Below, piece after piece: positions 8,775 to 16,318 of a DNA stretch of 64,000 nt (positions are counted from its first letter, which is position 1; every line of letters starts with the position of its first letter). Below the pieces are notes generated by a model. The model was not told the DNA's origin and searched no databases. It was given only the letters and a program-made list of their open reading frames with translations. Location: positions 186,001 through 250,000 of the forward strand of contig NZ_WKJJ01000008.1 in NCBI RefSeq assembly GCF_009674485.1. Reading direction: 5' to 3'. The translations under genes and the position numbers were made by a program. The DNA is from Pseudoduganella rivuli (GTDB taxonomy: Bacteria; Pseudomonadota; Gammaproteobacteria; Burkholderiales; Burkholderiaceae_D).

Positions 8775-9218
8775 ATGGCGCGCCTGCTACTTGAATTCCC
8801 CGAAGACCAGTTTTACTTTTCCACGCAATTGACGGTCCGCGTCACCGACATCAACGGCGCGAACCATCTGGCCAACGACTCGATGATTTCCATGATTTCC
8901 GAAGCCCGCGCACGCTTCCTGTACGACTTCGGCGTGCGGGAAACGGAGGCGGACGGCAATGGCATCATCGTTACCGACCTGGCCACGACGTACAAAGCGG
9001 AAGCCCATGCACGCGACCACTTGCTGTTTGAAGTGGGCGTGATGGACTTTAATAAATACGGCGGCGATATCACGTTCCGCATCACGCGGCCGGCCGACCA
9101 GACCTTGATCGCCATGGCGAAATCCGGCTTTGTCTTCTTCAATTACAAGCGCAGCCAAGTGGTGCCGATGCCGGAAGATTTCCTTGCGAAGTTTCCGAAG
9201 GTCAACTGGATCGATTAA
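8775..9218 (+). CDS. Hotdog-fold thioesterase family protein
   Basis: A 147-residue single-domain protein with the 4HBT-type hotdog layout. VRVTDINGANHLANDSMISMISEAR aligns with the segment that opens the long helix in acyl-CoA thioesterases, where the usual catalytic Asp follows a Tyr/Asn pair. TTYKAEAHARDHLLFEVGV forms the central strands. The substrate is probably an acyl-CoA, but this is unproven. The gene stands alone on the plus strand and converges on the DUF3016 gene with nine bases between the stops. No strong ribosome binding site is visible; TACAAT lies about 40 bases upstream. Confidence 0.75.
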   Translation: MARLLLEFPEDQFYFSTQLTVRVTDINGANHLANDSMISMISEARARFLYDFGVRETEADGNGIIVTDLATTYKAEAHARDHLLFEVGVMDFNKYGGDITFRITRPADQTLIAMAKSGFVFFNYKRSQVVPMPEDFLAKFPKVNWID

Positions 9219-9227
9219 ACCTGACGA

Positions 9228-9734
9228 TCAGCCGCGCCGTTTCACCTGGACGTGGAAGGTTTTGCCGAACCACTCGTCGATCATTTGTTTTTCATGGCGC
9301 AGCGACTCGCTGCTGCCATACAAGTTCATTTCGTTCAAGTAATTCAGGCTGGCCAGGTCCGCTTCGCCACTGTTGATGACTTTGCCATCCTGCATCAGGC
9401 TGTAGCGCAAGTGCATGCGGGGCCAGTCGGCGCCGCCGGTCAGCAGGCGGATTTCATTGCCGGTGCGGCGCGTATGTTCGATGCGGCCCGCGAGGTCCAG
9501 TTCCGTCACTTCGACTTTTAAATCCTGGCCGGCTGGCAATTGTTTTCCCAGCCGTGCGAAGTGTTCGCTCAAGTCTTTCAACACCCGCTCCCGGTCGATG
9601 GGGGAAAACGGGACGTCGATGAATTTATCCGGTTCGATATACGTGACGGTGGCGCCGGCATGTGCGGCGCCGGCCGTCAGCGCAGCCCCCATGGCCAGCG
9701 CCGCGGCGGCCAGGGAGTGGAGTGATGTACGCAT
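9228..9734 (-). CDS. DUF3016 domain exported protein
   Basis: A 168-residue protein with a cleavable signal peptide ending AGAAHAG. The mature part matches the DUF3016 pattern: an N-terminal VTYIEPDKFIDVPFS, a central LKVEVTELDLAGRIE strand pair, and MHLRYSLMQDGKVINSGEADL. The family is common in gammaproteobacteria and betaproteobacteria and has no known function. AAAGGA seven bases before the ATG supports the start. It is on the same strand as, and downstream of, phoX, but 108 bases apart, so probably separately transcribed. Confidence 0.85.
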   Translation of the reverse strand: MRTSLHSLAAAALAMGAALTAGAAHAGATVTYIEPDKFIDVPFSPIDRERVLKDLSEHFARLGKQLPAGQDLKVEVTELDLAGRIEHTRRTGNEIRLLTGGADWPRMHLRYSLMQDGKVINSGEADLASLNYLNEMNLYGSSESLRHEKQMIDEWFGKTFHVQVKRRG

Positions 9735-9842
9735 GATGGATTCCTTTCACAGGCATGAAACAGGCAATCAGCCATGTTTCAATATACGCCGTTTTGACGT
9801 ATTGCCCGTAAAAGGAAATGTTTGCTTACGATTAAAACCGCG

Positions 9843-12095
9843 TCAGCTGCCGATACGGCCGCCGTCATTCTTGGTGATGACGATGGTGGCCGAGCGCGGG
9901 CGCTTGCCGGCGCCGTAGCCGGCGTTCGACGGCCACTGGCTGCTGTACTTGCCCGGGTCGGCAATGTTGGCCTGGTTGGTCAATTCACCCGGGTGCTGGA
10001 TGTTGACGAACAGCGCCTTGCCGTCCGGCGTTTCCGTGATCCCCGTCAGTTCGCAATCGACCGGGCCCACCAGGAAGCGCTTCAGCGTATCGGCAGTCGG
10101 TTTCTTGCCAACGAAGGTGTCCACGTTCAACGTGCCGCCATTGGCGGTCGGGTAGCTCAGCGTGACCTTGGCGCCATCGCCCACCTGGCCCGGCAGCGCC
10201 GCCAGCATCATGCAGTTGGTGACGTCGGTGTACGCGCCGTCGTCGGTCTGGATCCAGCAAATGCCGGTCGACTGGCTGAACGCCAGGCCGTCCGGGCTGG
10301 AAAAGTCCTGGTCGGACGTCAGGTTCGACAGGTTGACCTTGCTGGTGTCCGCACCGGATTCCGCGCCGAACAGGTACACGTCCCACGTGAACGACGTTGC
10401 CGCAGAACCCGCCGCGCCTTCTTTCACGCGCAGCAAGTGGCCGTTCGGGTTGCCGTTTTGCGCGGTGGAACCTTTCATGTCGGTGTAGGCGCGCGGGTTC
10501 GGGCCGTCCGGCACCAGGGCCGACGAGCCGCTCGGGGTGGCGGTACGGTTGCTGTTGTTGGTCAGCGAGAAGTAAATCTCACCGTTGGCCGGGTTCACCG
10601 AGCACCATTCCGGGCGGTCCATTTTGGTCGCGCCCACGGCGTCGCCTGCCAGGCGGGCATTGACCAGCACGTCGGCCTGGTCGGCGAACTTGTAACCGGC
10701 GAAACCGGTGATCGCGCTGTTGGCGAGCGCCAGTTCGATCCAGGTACCGGTGCCGTCGGCATTGAACTTCGCGACGAACAGCTTGCCGCTGTCCAGGTAT
10801 TTGTCGCCGATCGCCAGCAAGTCGGTCGGGGTGGCGTCGGCCGGGTTCCAGGTCGCGGTGGACACGAACTTATAGATGTATTCGTTGCGCGAATCATCGC
10901 CCATGTAGACGGCCAGCGGCTGGCCGGCCACCGGCTTGCTGAAGGCCGCCGATTCGTGCGCATAGCGGCCCAGCGCGGTACGCTTCTTCACGACTTTGGC
11001 CTTGTTGTACGGGTCGGCTTCCACGATATAGCCCATGCCGTTCATTTCATTGCGGTAGTCGTCGCTGCCGTCCGTCGACGCGCCCAGCTTGCTGTTGTTC
11101 CAGCGCGCGTATTTGTCGTCGGTGCCGCCCGACTCCCAGCCGTGGCGTGACGCGGCGCCCTGGCTGCGGCCATAGCGGTTCAGCGACGTCACGCTCTTGT
11201 CGTTGCCGCGCGCCGCATTGTCGGCGGCGCCGCGCACGAAGTAGCCGGACCAGTTTTCTTCACCGGAGACGAACGAACCCCATGGGGTACGGCCCGTGCC
11301 GCAATTGTTCAGGGTGCCGCGGGTCTTGGTGCCGTCTTTCGAGTACTTGGTCACCAGCAGCGCATTGCCGCGCACCGGGCCGGAAATCTCGCATTCGGTC
11401 AGGCAGGTGACGCGGCGGTTGAACGCGGAATCCTTCACGTATTCCCATTTGCCGCCGGTCTTGCGTACTTCGACCATCGACAGGCCGTGCAGCGCGGTTT
11501 CGCGGTCGATTTCCGCGCCGGGACGGGGCAGCGTGTTGGTGCCGCCATTGGCGTGAATGAAGAACGACGACAGTTGCTGGTTGGTGGTGGCTTCGTGGTT
11601 GATGGCCAGGATGCCGCGGTCGACCGCGGTGGACGAGGCTTTGCCGTCGGCGGACAGGCCGAAGAATTCCATGCCGTCGTGGTGGTCGCCGGCGCGGTTT
11701 TCAAAGTCGGCGTCGGTGCCATCGTTCTTGAAGGCGGTGGCCGACGCGGTCAGCGGGTCGCCCAGCGCATACAGCACGGTGGCGGTATAGCCGGCCGGCA
11801 CCGTCACCAGGTCGGCCAGGCTCTTCGGCACAGCGGTAAAGCCCAGCAGTTTTTCCGCCGGCGGCGTCACGGGCGGCGTCACTGGCGCGACAAGATTGGC
11901 AGGCGCTTCGCTGCTGCCGCAGGCGGACAGGCCCATCGAACCCATGACGACGGTAGCGGCGCTGGCGGCGCCACCGCGCAGCAAGTTACGGCGGCTGATA
12001 CGCTGATCCAGGATGGCGCTGAAATGCTCGTTCTGGGTATTGTTGTAGCCGATGTCATCCATGTCGATGCGGGCTGGGGCGCGGTCTTTGGTCAT
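9843..12095 (-). CDS. phoX: PhoX-family alkaline phosphatase, Tat-exported
   Basis: A 750-residue PhoX (DUF839) phosphatase, a calcium- and iron-dependent periplasmic or surface enzyme releasing phosphate from phosphoesters. The N-terminus has a twin-arginine signal, SRRNLLRGGAASAATV, followed by GLSAC, so it may be a Tat-exported lipoprotein. The body shows family blocks such as WGSFVSGEENWSGYF, YGRSQGAASRHGWE, GRYAHESAAF, YMGDDSRNEYIYKFV and the C-terminal SSPDGLAF and GPVDCELTGI. The start at 12095 precedes the signal; the frame is open 58 codons further into the promoter region and is not used. A Pho box and a TAGAAT -10 lie upstream, predicting induction by PhoB under phosphate limitation. 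Confidence 0.93.
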   Translation of the reverse strand: MTKDRAPARIDMDDIGYNNTQNEHFSAILDQRISRRNLLRGGAASAATVVMGSMGLSACGSSEAPANLVAPVTPPVTPPAEKLLGFTAVPKSLADLVTVPAGYTATVLYALGDPLTASATAFKNDGTDADFENRAGDHHDGMEFFGLSADGKASSTAVDRGILAINHEATTNQQLSSFFIHANGGTNTLPRPGAEIDRETALHGLSMVEVRKTGGKWEYVKDSAFNRRVTCLTECEISGPVRGNALLVTKYSKDGTKTRGTLNNCGTGRTPWGSFVSGEENWSGYFVRGAADNAARGNDKSVTSLNRYGRSQGAASRHGWESGGTDDKYARWNNSKLGASTDGSDDYRNEMNGMGYIVEADPYNKAKVVKKRTALGRYAHESAAFSKPVAGQPLAVYMGDDSRNEYIYKFVSTATWNPADATPTDLLAIGDKYLDSGKLFVAKFNADGTGTWIELALANSAITGFAGYKFADQADVLVNARLAGDAVGATKMDRPEWCSVNPANGEIYFSLTNNSNRTATPSGSSALVPDGPNPRAYTDMKGSTAQNGNPNGHLLRVKEGAAGSAATSFTWDVYLFGAESGADTSKVNLSNLTSDQDFSSPDGLAFSQSTGICWIQTDDGAYTDVTNCMMLAALPGQVGDGAKVTLSYPTANGGTLNVDTFVGKKPTADTLKRFLVGPVDCELTGITETPDGKALFVNIQHPGELTNQANIADPGKYSSQWPSNAGYGAGKRPRSATIVITKNDGGRIGS

Positions 12096-12136
12096 TTTTC
12101 GCAATCTGTGTGTAGTGGGGTGGTCAAACGCCCGCC

Positions 12137-12170
12137 ATTCTAGGGTGGAAAAATGACAACATTGTGACCG
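12137..12170 (-). promoter_or_regulatory. Pho box and -10 of phoX
   Basis: On the minus strand two TCAC/TCAT-type half sites, GGTCACA and TGTCATT, repeat with an 11-base period (12152-12170). The -10 hexamer TAGAAT (12137-12142) follows about nine bases downstream. This is the PhoB-box geometry, in which the box replaces the -35 element. It lies 42 bases before the phoX start. Confidence 0.65.
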
Positions 12171-12282
12171 GAAATCTGCGCTGCCTGACCTTGCCTTGTG
12201 TTGAAATATTGGCAAAATCGTCACAAAATTCAGCCAAACGCTTGAGTTTGTTGTTAAGCGTTCCCGCAATGAGTGTTGCCAG

Positions 12283-12312
12283 TTGTTAATTCGCTGGAGC
12301 TGGGTCTACAAT
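12283..12312 (+). promoter_or_regulatory. Probable sigma-70 promoter of the REC/HD-GYP gene
   Basis: TTGTTA (12283-12288) and TACAAT (12307-12312) are separated by 18 bases, 70 bases before the chosen start codon. It is divergent from the phoX promoter. Confidence 0.45.
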
Positions 12313-12381
12313 CGAAAAACTGCGCCTAAAAAATGCGCATAAGTCCTTGTTGCAATGCCACATTTGCGGAAATTCGTCCCT

Positions 12382-13887
12382 ATGTCTTTTTTGTCTTCTG
12401 CGTCGCCGAAACTTGCACCCTGGAAGGTACTGTTGGTCGATGACGAACCGGATATCCACGACGTTACCAAGCTCACGCTGACCCGTTTCCGGCTCGACGG
12501 CCGCGCGCTGACGTTCCTGCACGCCTATAGCGGCGCGGAAGCCAAGGAAGTGCTGGCGCGTGAAAAAGACATCGCGCTGGTATTCCTCGACGTGGTGATG
12601 GAACAGGAAGACAGCGGCCTGGAAGTGGCGCGCTGGATGCGCCAGGAATTGAACAACCAGTTCACCCGCATCGTGCTGCGCACGGGCCAGCCGGGCCAGG
12701 CGCCGGAAGAACGCGTGATCGTCAATTACGACATCAACGATTACAAGGAAAAGACGGAACTGGACCGCACCAAGCTGTTCACGACCACCTTTGCCGCGCT
12801 GCGCGCTTACCGCGACATCATGAAAGTCGAGGAAGCGCGGATCGCGCAGGCGAATTACCGCGAAGGCCTGGAGCGCGTGATTGCCGCCTCCGCCCATATC
12901 TTCCAGCAGCGCAACCTGAAAGACTTTGCCAACGGCTTGCTGCAGCAAGTGGTGGCGCTGCTGCGCCTGGAAAACAGCATGCTGCTGCGCCTGCGCGCCG
13001 CCACCGCCATCAGCGGTGAAAATGCCTACGAAGTGCTGGCGCAAATCGGCGACGAAGGCAATTCCATCCTGACGCCGGAATTGCTGGCCCAGCTCGACGC
13101 GGCGCAGAGCAACCGCATTTCCAAGTTGGAAGGCGACACTTATGTCGGCTATTTCCCGAATGCCAGCGGCAAAATATCGCTGCTGGTGCTGAAAGGCGTG
13201 GACGAAATTTCCGAAATCGACACCAAATTGCTGGAAGTGTTCTGCTCCGGCGTGGCGATCGCTTTCGACAATATCCTGCTGACCCAGGAAATCACGGATA
13301 CCCAGGCCGAGCTGATCCTGCGCCTCGGCGACGTGGTGGAATCGCGCTCCAACGAAGCAGGCAACCACGTGCGCCGCATGTCGGAAATCTGCCATTTGCT
13401 GGCCACCGAATCAGGCATGCCGGAAGAAGAAACCGCCGTGTTGAAATACGCCGCGCCCATGCACGATATCGGCAAGATCGCCACGCCGGACGCGGTGCTG
13501 CTGAAACCGGGCAAGCTCGACGAAGCGGAATGGGAAATCATGAAGCAGCACCCGGCGGTCGGCCTGTCGATCCTCGACGGGTCGCAGCGGCCGATCCTGA
13601 AAGCCGCCGCCGCCATCGCGCACCAGCACCATGAAAAATACGACGGCAGCGGCTACCCGCAGGGGCTGAAAGGCGAAGAAATCCACTTGTATGCGCGCAT
13701 CGTGGCGGTGGCCGACGTGTTCGACGCGCTGATGCACAAGCGCTGCTACAAGGATGCGTGGCCGGTGCAGGAAGTCGTGGCCCATTTGCGTGAGGTGGCG
13801 GGCAAGCACCTCGATCCGGTCTACGTGGAAGTGCTGGTCAATAACATCGACAAGGCGCTGGCGATCAACGACCGCTTCCCCGATTAA
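12382..13887 (+). CDS. Response regulator with DUF3369 and HD-GYP domains
   Basis: A 501-residue response regulator. The receiver domain starts with KVLLVDDEPDIHD and has the phosphoacceptor in VFLDVVM; the KEKTEL segment follows. A DUF3369 sensor-like domain occupies about 160-320. The C-terminal HD-GYP domain has HDIGKIATPD, HHEKYDGSGYPQGLKG and VADVFDALMHKR, so the metal ligands and the GYP signature are intact. Such proteins hydrolyse c-di-GMP, usually to GMP. No histidine kinase is adjacent. The start is either 12382 (GGAA ten bases upstream) or an ATG at 12355. The gene diverges from phoX. Confidence 0.92.
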   Translation: MSFLSSASPKLAPWKVLLVDDEPDIHDVTKLTLTRFRLDGRALTFLHAYSGAEAKEVLAREKDIALVFLDVVMEQEDSGLEVARWMRQELNNQFTRIVLRTGQPGQAPEERVIVNYDINDYKEKTELDRTKLFTTTFAALRAYRDIMKVEEARIAQANYREGLERVIAASAHIFQQRNLKDFANGLLQQVVALLRLENSMLLRLRAATAISGENAYEVLAQIGDEGNSILTPELLAQLDAAQSNRISKLEGDTYVGYFPNASGKISLLVLKGVDEISEIDTKLLEVFCSGVAIAFDNILLTQEITDTQAELILRLGDVVESRSNEAGNHVRRMSEICHLLATESGMPEEETAVLKYAAPMHDIGKIATPDAVLLKPGKLDEAEWEIMKQHPAVGLSILDGSQRPILKAAAAIAHQHHEKYDGSGYPQGLKGEEIHLYARIVAVADVFDALMHKRCYKDAWPVQEVVAHLREVAGKHLDPVYVEVLVNNIDKALAINDRFPD

Positions 13888-13988
13888 AACAAGTATGTAA
13901 CAGACTGTTGCGGCAGTGCCTTGCAGACACTTTTCCGCATAAAAAATACGCTACACTCGTCGGCTTTCAACCTGTGGAAGCCTCGACC

Positions 13989-15623
13989 ATGCGCCCTACC
14001 CTGATTTACGCCAGCCTGTTCACTGCCTTTGTCTTGACGGGTTGCGGGGACGGGACTTCGGTAACGGGCCAGGACCGCGCCCGCCAGGGCGCCACGGTCA
14101 CTGCGACCACCATGGCGGCGCAAACCGTCCAGCCCATCATCTTCAGCGGCGTCATCGCCAACTACACTGTCACGAAAACCGATGCCGGCTACGCGATTAC
14201 CGACACCACCGGCGCCGAAGCGCCCCGCACCGTGGCCGCCACGGCGCGCCTGCGCTTTGCCGACATGTCGATGGCATTTGACGCCGACGGCAATCCCGGC
14301 CAGGCTTACCGCCTGTACCGCGCCGCGTTTGCGCGCGAGCCGGATGCAGCGGGCCTCGGTTACTGGATCGGCGTGCTGGACCAGGGCGCCTGGCTGTACG
14401 ACGTGGCGAACGGTTTCACCGCTTCCAATGAATTCAAGACGCTGTATGGCGGCGCGAAAACCAACCGCGACTACGTCAGCCAATACTATGTCAATGTGCT
14501 GAACCGTCCGGGCGAGCCGGCCGGCCTCGATTACTGGACCGGCGTCCTCGACGGGAAAAACGATACGCTGGGCGGCGTGCTGCGCAACTTCAGCGAGGGC
14601 CCGGAAAACAAGGCCGGCACGGCAGCCGCGATCGCCGCCGGCATCCGCTACATTGAATACGGCGTCCGTTATCCAGCCACCGCGTATCCGCTGCGCGCGG
14701 CTTACCAGCAAAGCACGACGACCGAACATACGGACTTCCTGACGGTGACGGGCACCTGCCCGGGCAATGCGGCGTTCACTTATGCGGCGCCGGCCGCCGT
14801 GACGTTCGAAGGCCAACCGGCGACGGCGCTGTCGACGGCGGTCGATGTCGGCCTCAGCAATTGCACGCCAACCCGCCGGGCCTGGACCCAGACCGACTAT
14901 TACGACGGCAACAAGGCATTGCTGGGCTTCTCCCGGGAGAGCCTGGAGTACGACGTGGGCGGCGGCGGCCTGCCCGCCACGGCCAAAGTCGGCGACAAGG
15001 GCGTGATTGCCACGCAAACCGCGTATGCCAGCAATACCAACCGAACCGTCATTGGCAAACGCACGCTCAGCTATGCGCTCGATGCGGATGGCGAATCCGC
15101 CAATAGCGCCATCCTGACCGTCACGGCGACGCACGTTTCCACTGCCAACGTGACCACCCTGACCATGACCAGCAGCTACCGTGTCGGCACCGACGGCTCC
15201 CTGAAACTGTTGACCGTCGATGAACGCTTGAGCGGTGGCGCATACTTGATCTATACGCAAGACCCAACCGTCATCCAGCCCGCCAAACTCACCATCACGG
15301 ATACCGTGGTGGGCACGGGCGCGGTGGCGCAAAACGGCAACACGGTGACGGCGCATTACACGGGCTGGCTGTATGACCCGAAAGCGCCGGATATGAAAGG
15401 CCAGAAATTCGACTCGTCCGTCGGCGGCACGCCGTTCAGCTTCAAACTGGGTGCGGGCCAAGTGATCGCGGGCTGGGATCAGGGCATCCTGGGCATGCGC
15501 ACAGGCGGCAAGCGCACGCTGCTGATCCCCAGCACGCTCGGTTACGGCGCATCGGGCGCGGGCGGCATCATCAAGGGCAATATGGCGCTGATCTTTGACG
15601 TGGAACTGGTCAGCGTGAAATAA
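13989..15623 (+). CDS. Lipoprotein with DUF4214 and C-terminal FKBP-type PPIase domain
   Basis: A 544-residue secreted lipoprotein. The signal ends LTGC, a lipobox. Residues about 80-215 form a DUF4214 domain with two related units, FAREPDAAGLGYWIGVLDQG and LNRPGEPAGLDYWTGVLDG. The central part is unrecognised. The last 110 residues are an FKBP peptidyl-prolyl isomerase: VTAHYTGWLYD, FDSS, GAGQVIAGWDQGILGM, GGKRTLLIPSTLGYGA and NMALIFDVELV. DUF4214 occurs in surface proteins and S-layer-like or calcium-binding contexts, so joining it to a foldase is unusual and suggests folding help for a surface substrate. GGAAG eight bases before the ATG sets the start. It appears monocistronic. Confidence 0.85.
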   Translation: MRPTLIYASLFTAFVLTGCGDGTSVTGQDRARQGATVTATTMAAQTVQPIIFSGVIANYTVTKTDAGYAITDTTGAEAPRTVAATARLRFADMSMAFDADGNPGQAYRLYRAAFAREPDAAGLGYWIGVLDQGAWLYDVANGFTASNEFKTLYGGAKTNRDYVSQYYVNVLNRPGEPAGLDYWTGVLDGKNDTLGGVLRNFSEGPENKAGTAAAIAAGIRYIEYGVRYPATAYPLRAAYQQSTTTEHTDFLTVTGTCPGNAAFTYAAPAAVTFEGQPATALSTAVDVGLSNCTPTRRAWTQTDYYDGNKALLGFSRESLEYDVGGGGLPATAKVGDKGVIATQTAYASNTNRTVIGKRTLSYALDADGESANSAILTVTATHVSTANVTTLTMTSSYRVGTDGSLKLLTVDERLSGGAYLIYTQDPTVIQPAKLTITDTVVGTGAVAQNGNTVTAHYTGWLYDPKAPDMKGQKFDSSVGGTPFSFKLGAGQVIAGWDQGILGMRTGGKRTLLIPSTLGYGASGAGGIIKGNMALIFDVELVSVK

Positions 15624-15671
15624 ACAATCCGGGGCGGCCCTGCCGCCCCCTGCCGCCCCTTCCCGTGCCGC

Positions 15672-15725
15672 TTGCCGGCCATCGCTATCTGCGCTACTAT
15701 ACTTGTACAACTTATTGCACAAGTT
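15672..15725 (+). promoter_or_regulatory. Promoter-operator of the yefM-yoeB pair
   Basis: TTGCCG (15672) and TACTAT (15695) are spaced by 17 bases. Overlapping the start point is the palindrome TTGTACAA (15703-15710), with arms ACTTGT and ACAAGT (15701-15706, 15719-15724) forming a wider inverted repeat. A further CTTGTG stands at 15755. TGTACA-centred repeats are the known YefM operator type, so conditional cooperative autorepression is likely. Confidence 0.55.
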
Positions 15726-15783
15726 CAGCCTGCTGTTAACCTTCTACCCATCAACTTGTGCGCCCGCCCCATAGGACCAGGCC

Positions 15784-16050
15784 ATGAGAATCGTTAACTT
15801 TTCCGATGCCCGCAATAACTTGCGCGCCGTCATCGACCAGGTCGTCGAAGATGCCGACGTCACCGTGATTGCCCGCCGCGACGCGCAAGATGCCGTCGTG
15901 ATGTCGTTCGACCATTACAGCAGCCTGATGGAAACTGTCCACTTGCTCGGCTCGCCCGCGAATGCGGCGCACCTGGCCAGGTCGATTGCCCAGGCCCGTG
16001 CGGGCAAGGCGCAGCCCCGAGAACTGATCGAACCGGCAGCCGGCGAATGA
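15784..16050 (+). CDS. yefM: Antitoxin of the Phd/YefM family
   Basis: An 88-residue antitoxin. The N-terminal fold (RIVNFSDARNNLRAVIDQV then VTVIARRDAQDAVVMSFDHY) is the YefM DNA-binding and dimerisation region; the C-terminal part, predicted flexible, would wrap the toxin. It overlaps the toxin gene by four bases (ATGA), giving translational coupling. AGGA eight bases upstream supports the start. The pair most likely represses its own promoter through the TTGTACAA palindrome. Confidence 0.92.
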   Translation: MRIVNFSDARNNLRAVIDQVVEDADVTVIARRDAQDAVVMSFDHYSSLMETVHLLGSPANAAHLARSIAQARAGKAQPRELIEPAAGE

Positions 16051-16307
16051 GGAATTTCACGTTCACGCCCGAGTGCTGGGATGATTACGTGTATTGGCAG
16101 GGACAGGACCGGAAAACGCTGAAGCGGATCAATGAACTGCTGAAGTCCGCCGCGCGTACGCCGTTCGAGGGCATCGGCAAACCGGAACCGTTAAAGGGCA
16201 ACTTGACGGGATTCTGGTCGCGGCGGATCGATGAAACCAACCGGCTCGTGTACGAAGCCACCGAACACGAGCTGATTGTCATTTCCTGCCGCTATCACTA
16301 CGACTGA
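16047..16307 (+). CDS. yoeB: Toxin YoeB, ribosome-dependent mRNA endonuclease
   Basis: An 86-residue member of the RelE/YoeB superfamily. The family features are visible: DDYVYWQGQDRKTLKRIN in the N-terminal helices, GIGKPEPLKGNLTGFWSRRI with the catalytic Arg region, and the C-terminal SCRYHYD with the His-Tyr pair needed for cleavage. YoeB binds the 70S ribosome and cuts mRNA at the A site. All expected residues seem to be present, so the toxin should be active. It is convergent with the GAF-GAF kinase gene. Confidence 0.93.
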   Translation: MRNFTFTPECWDDYVYWQGQDRKTLKRINELLKSAARTPFEGIGKPEPLKGNLTGFWSRRIDETNRLVYEATEHELIVISCRYHYD

Positions 16308-16318
16308 TGTGACGCCAA

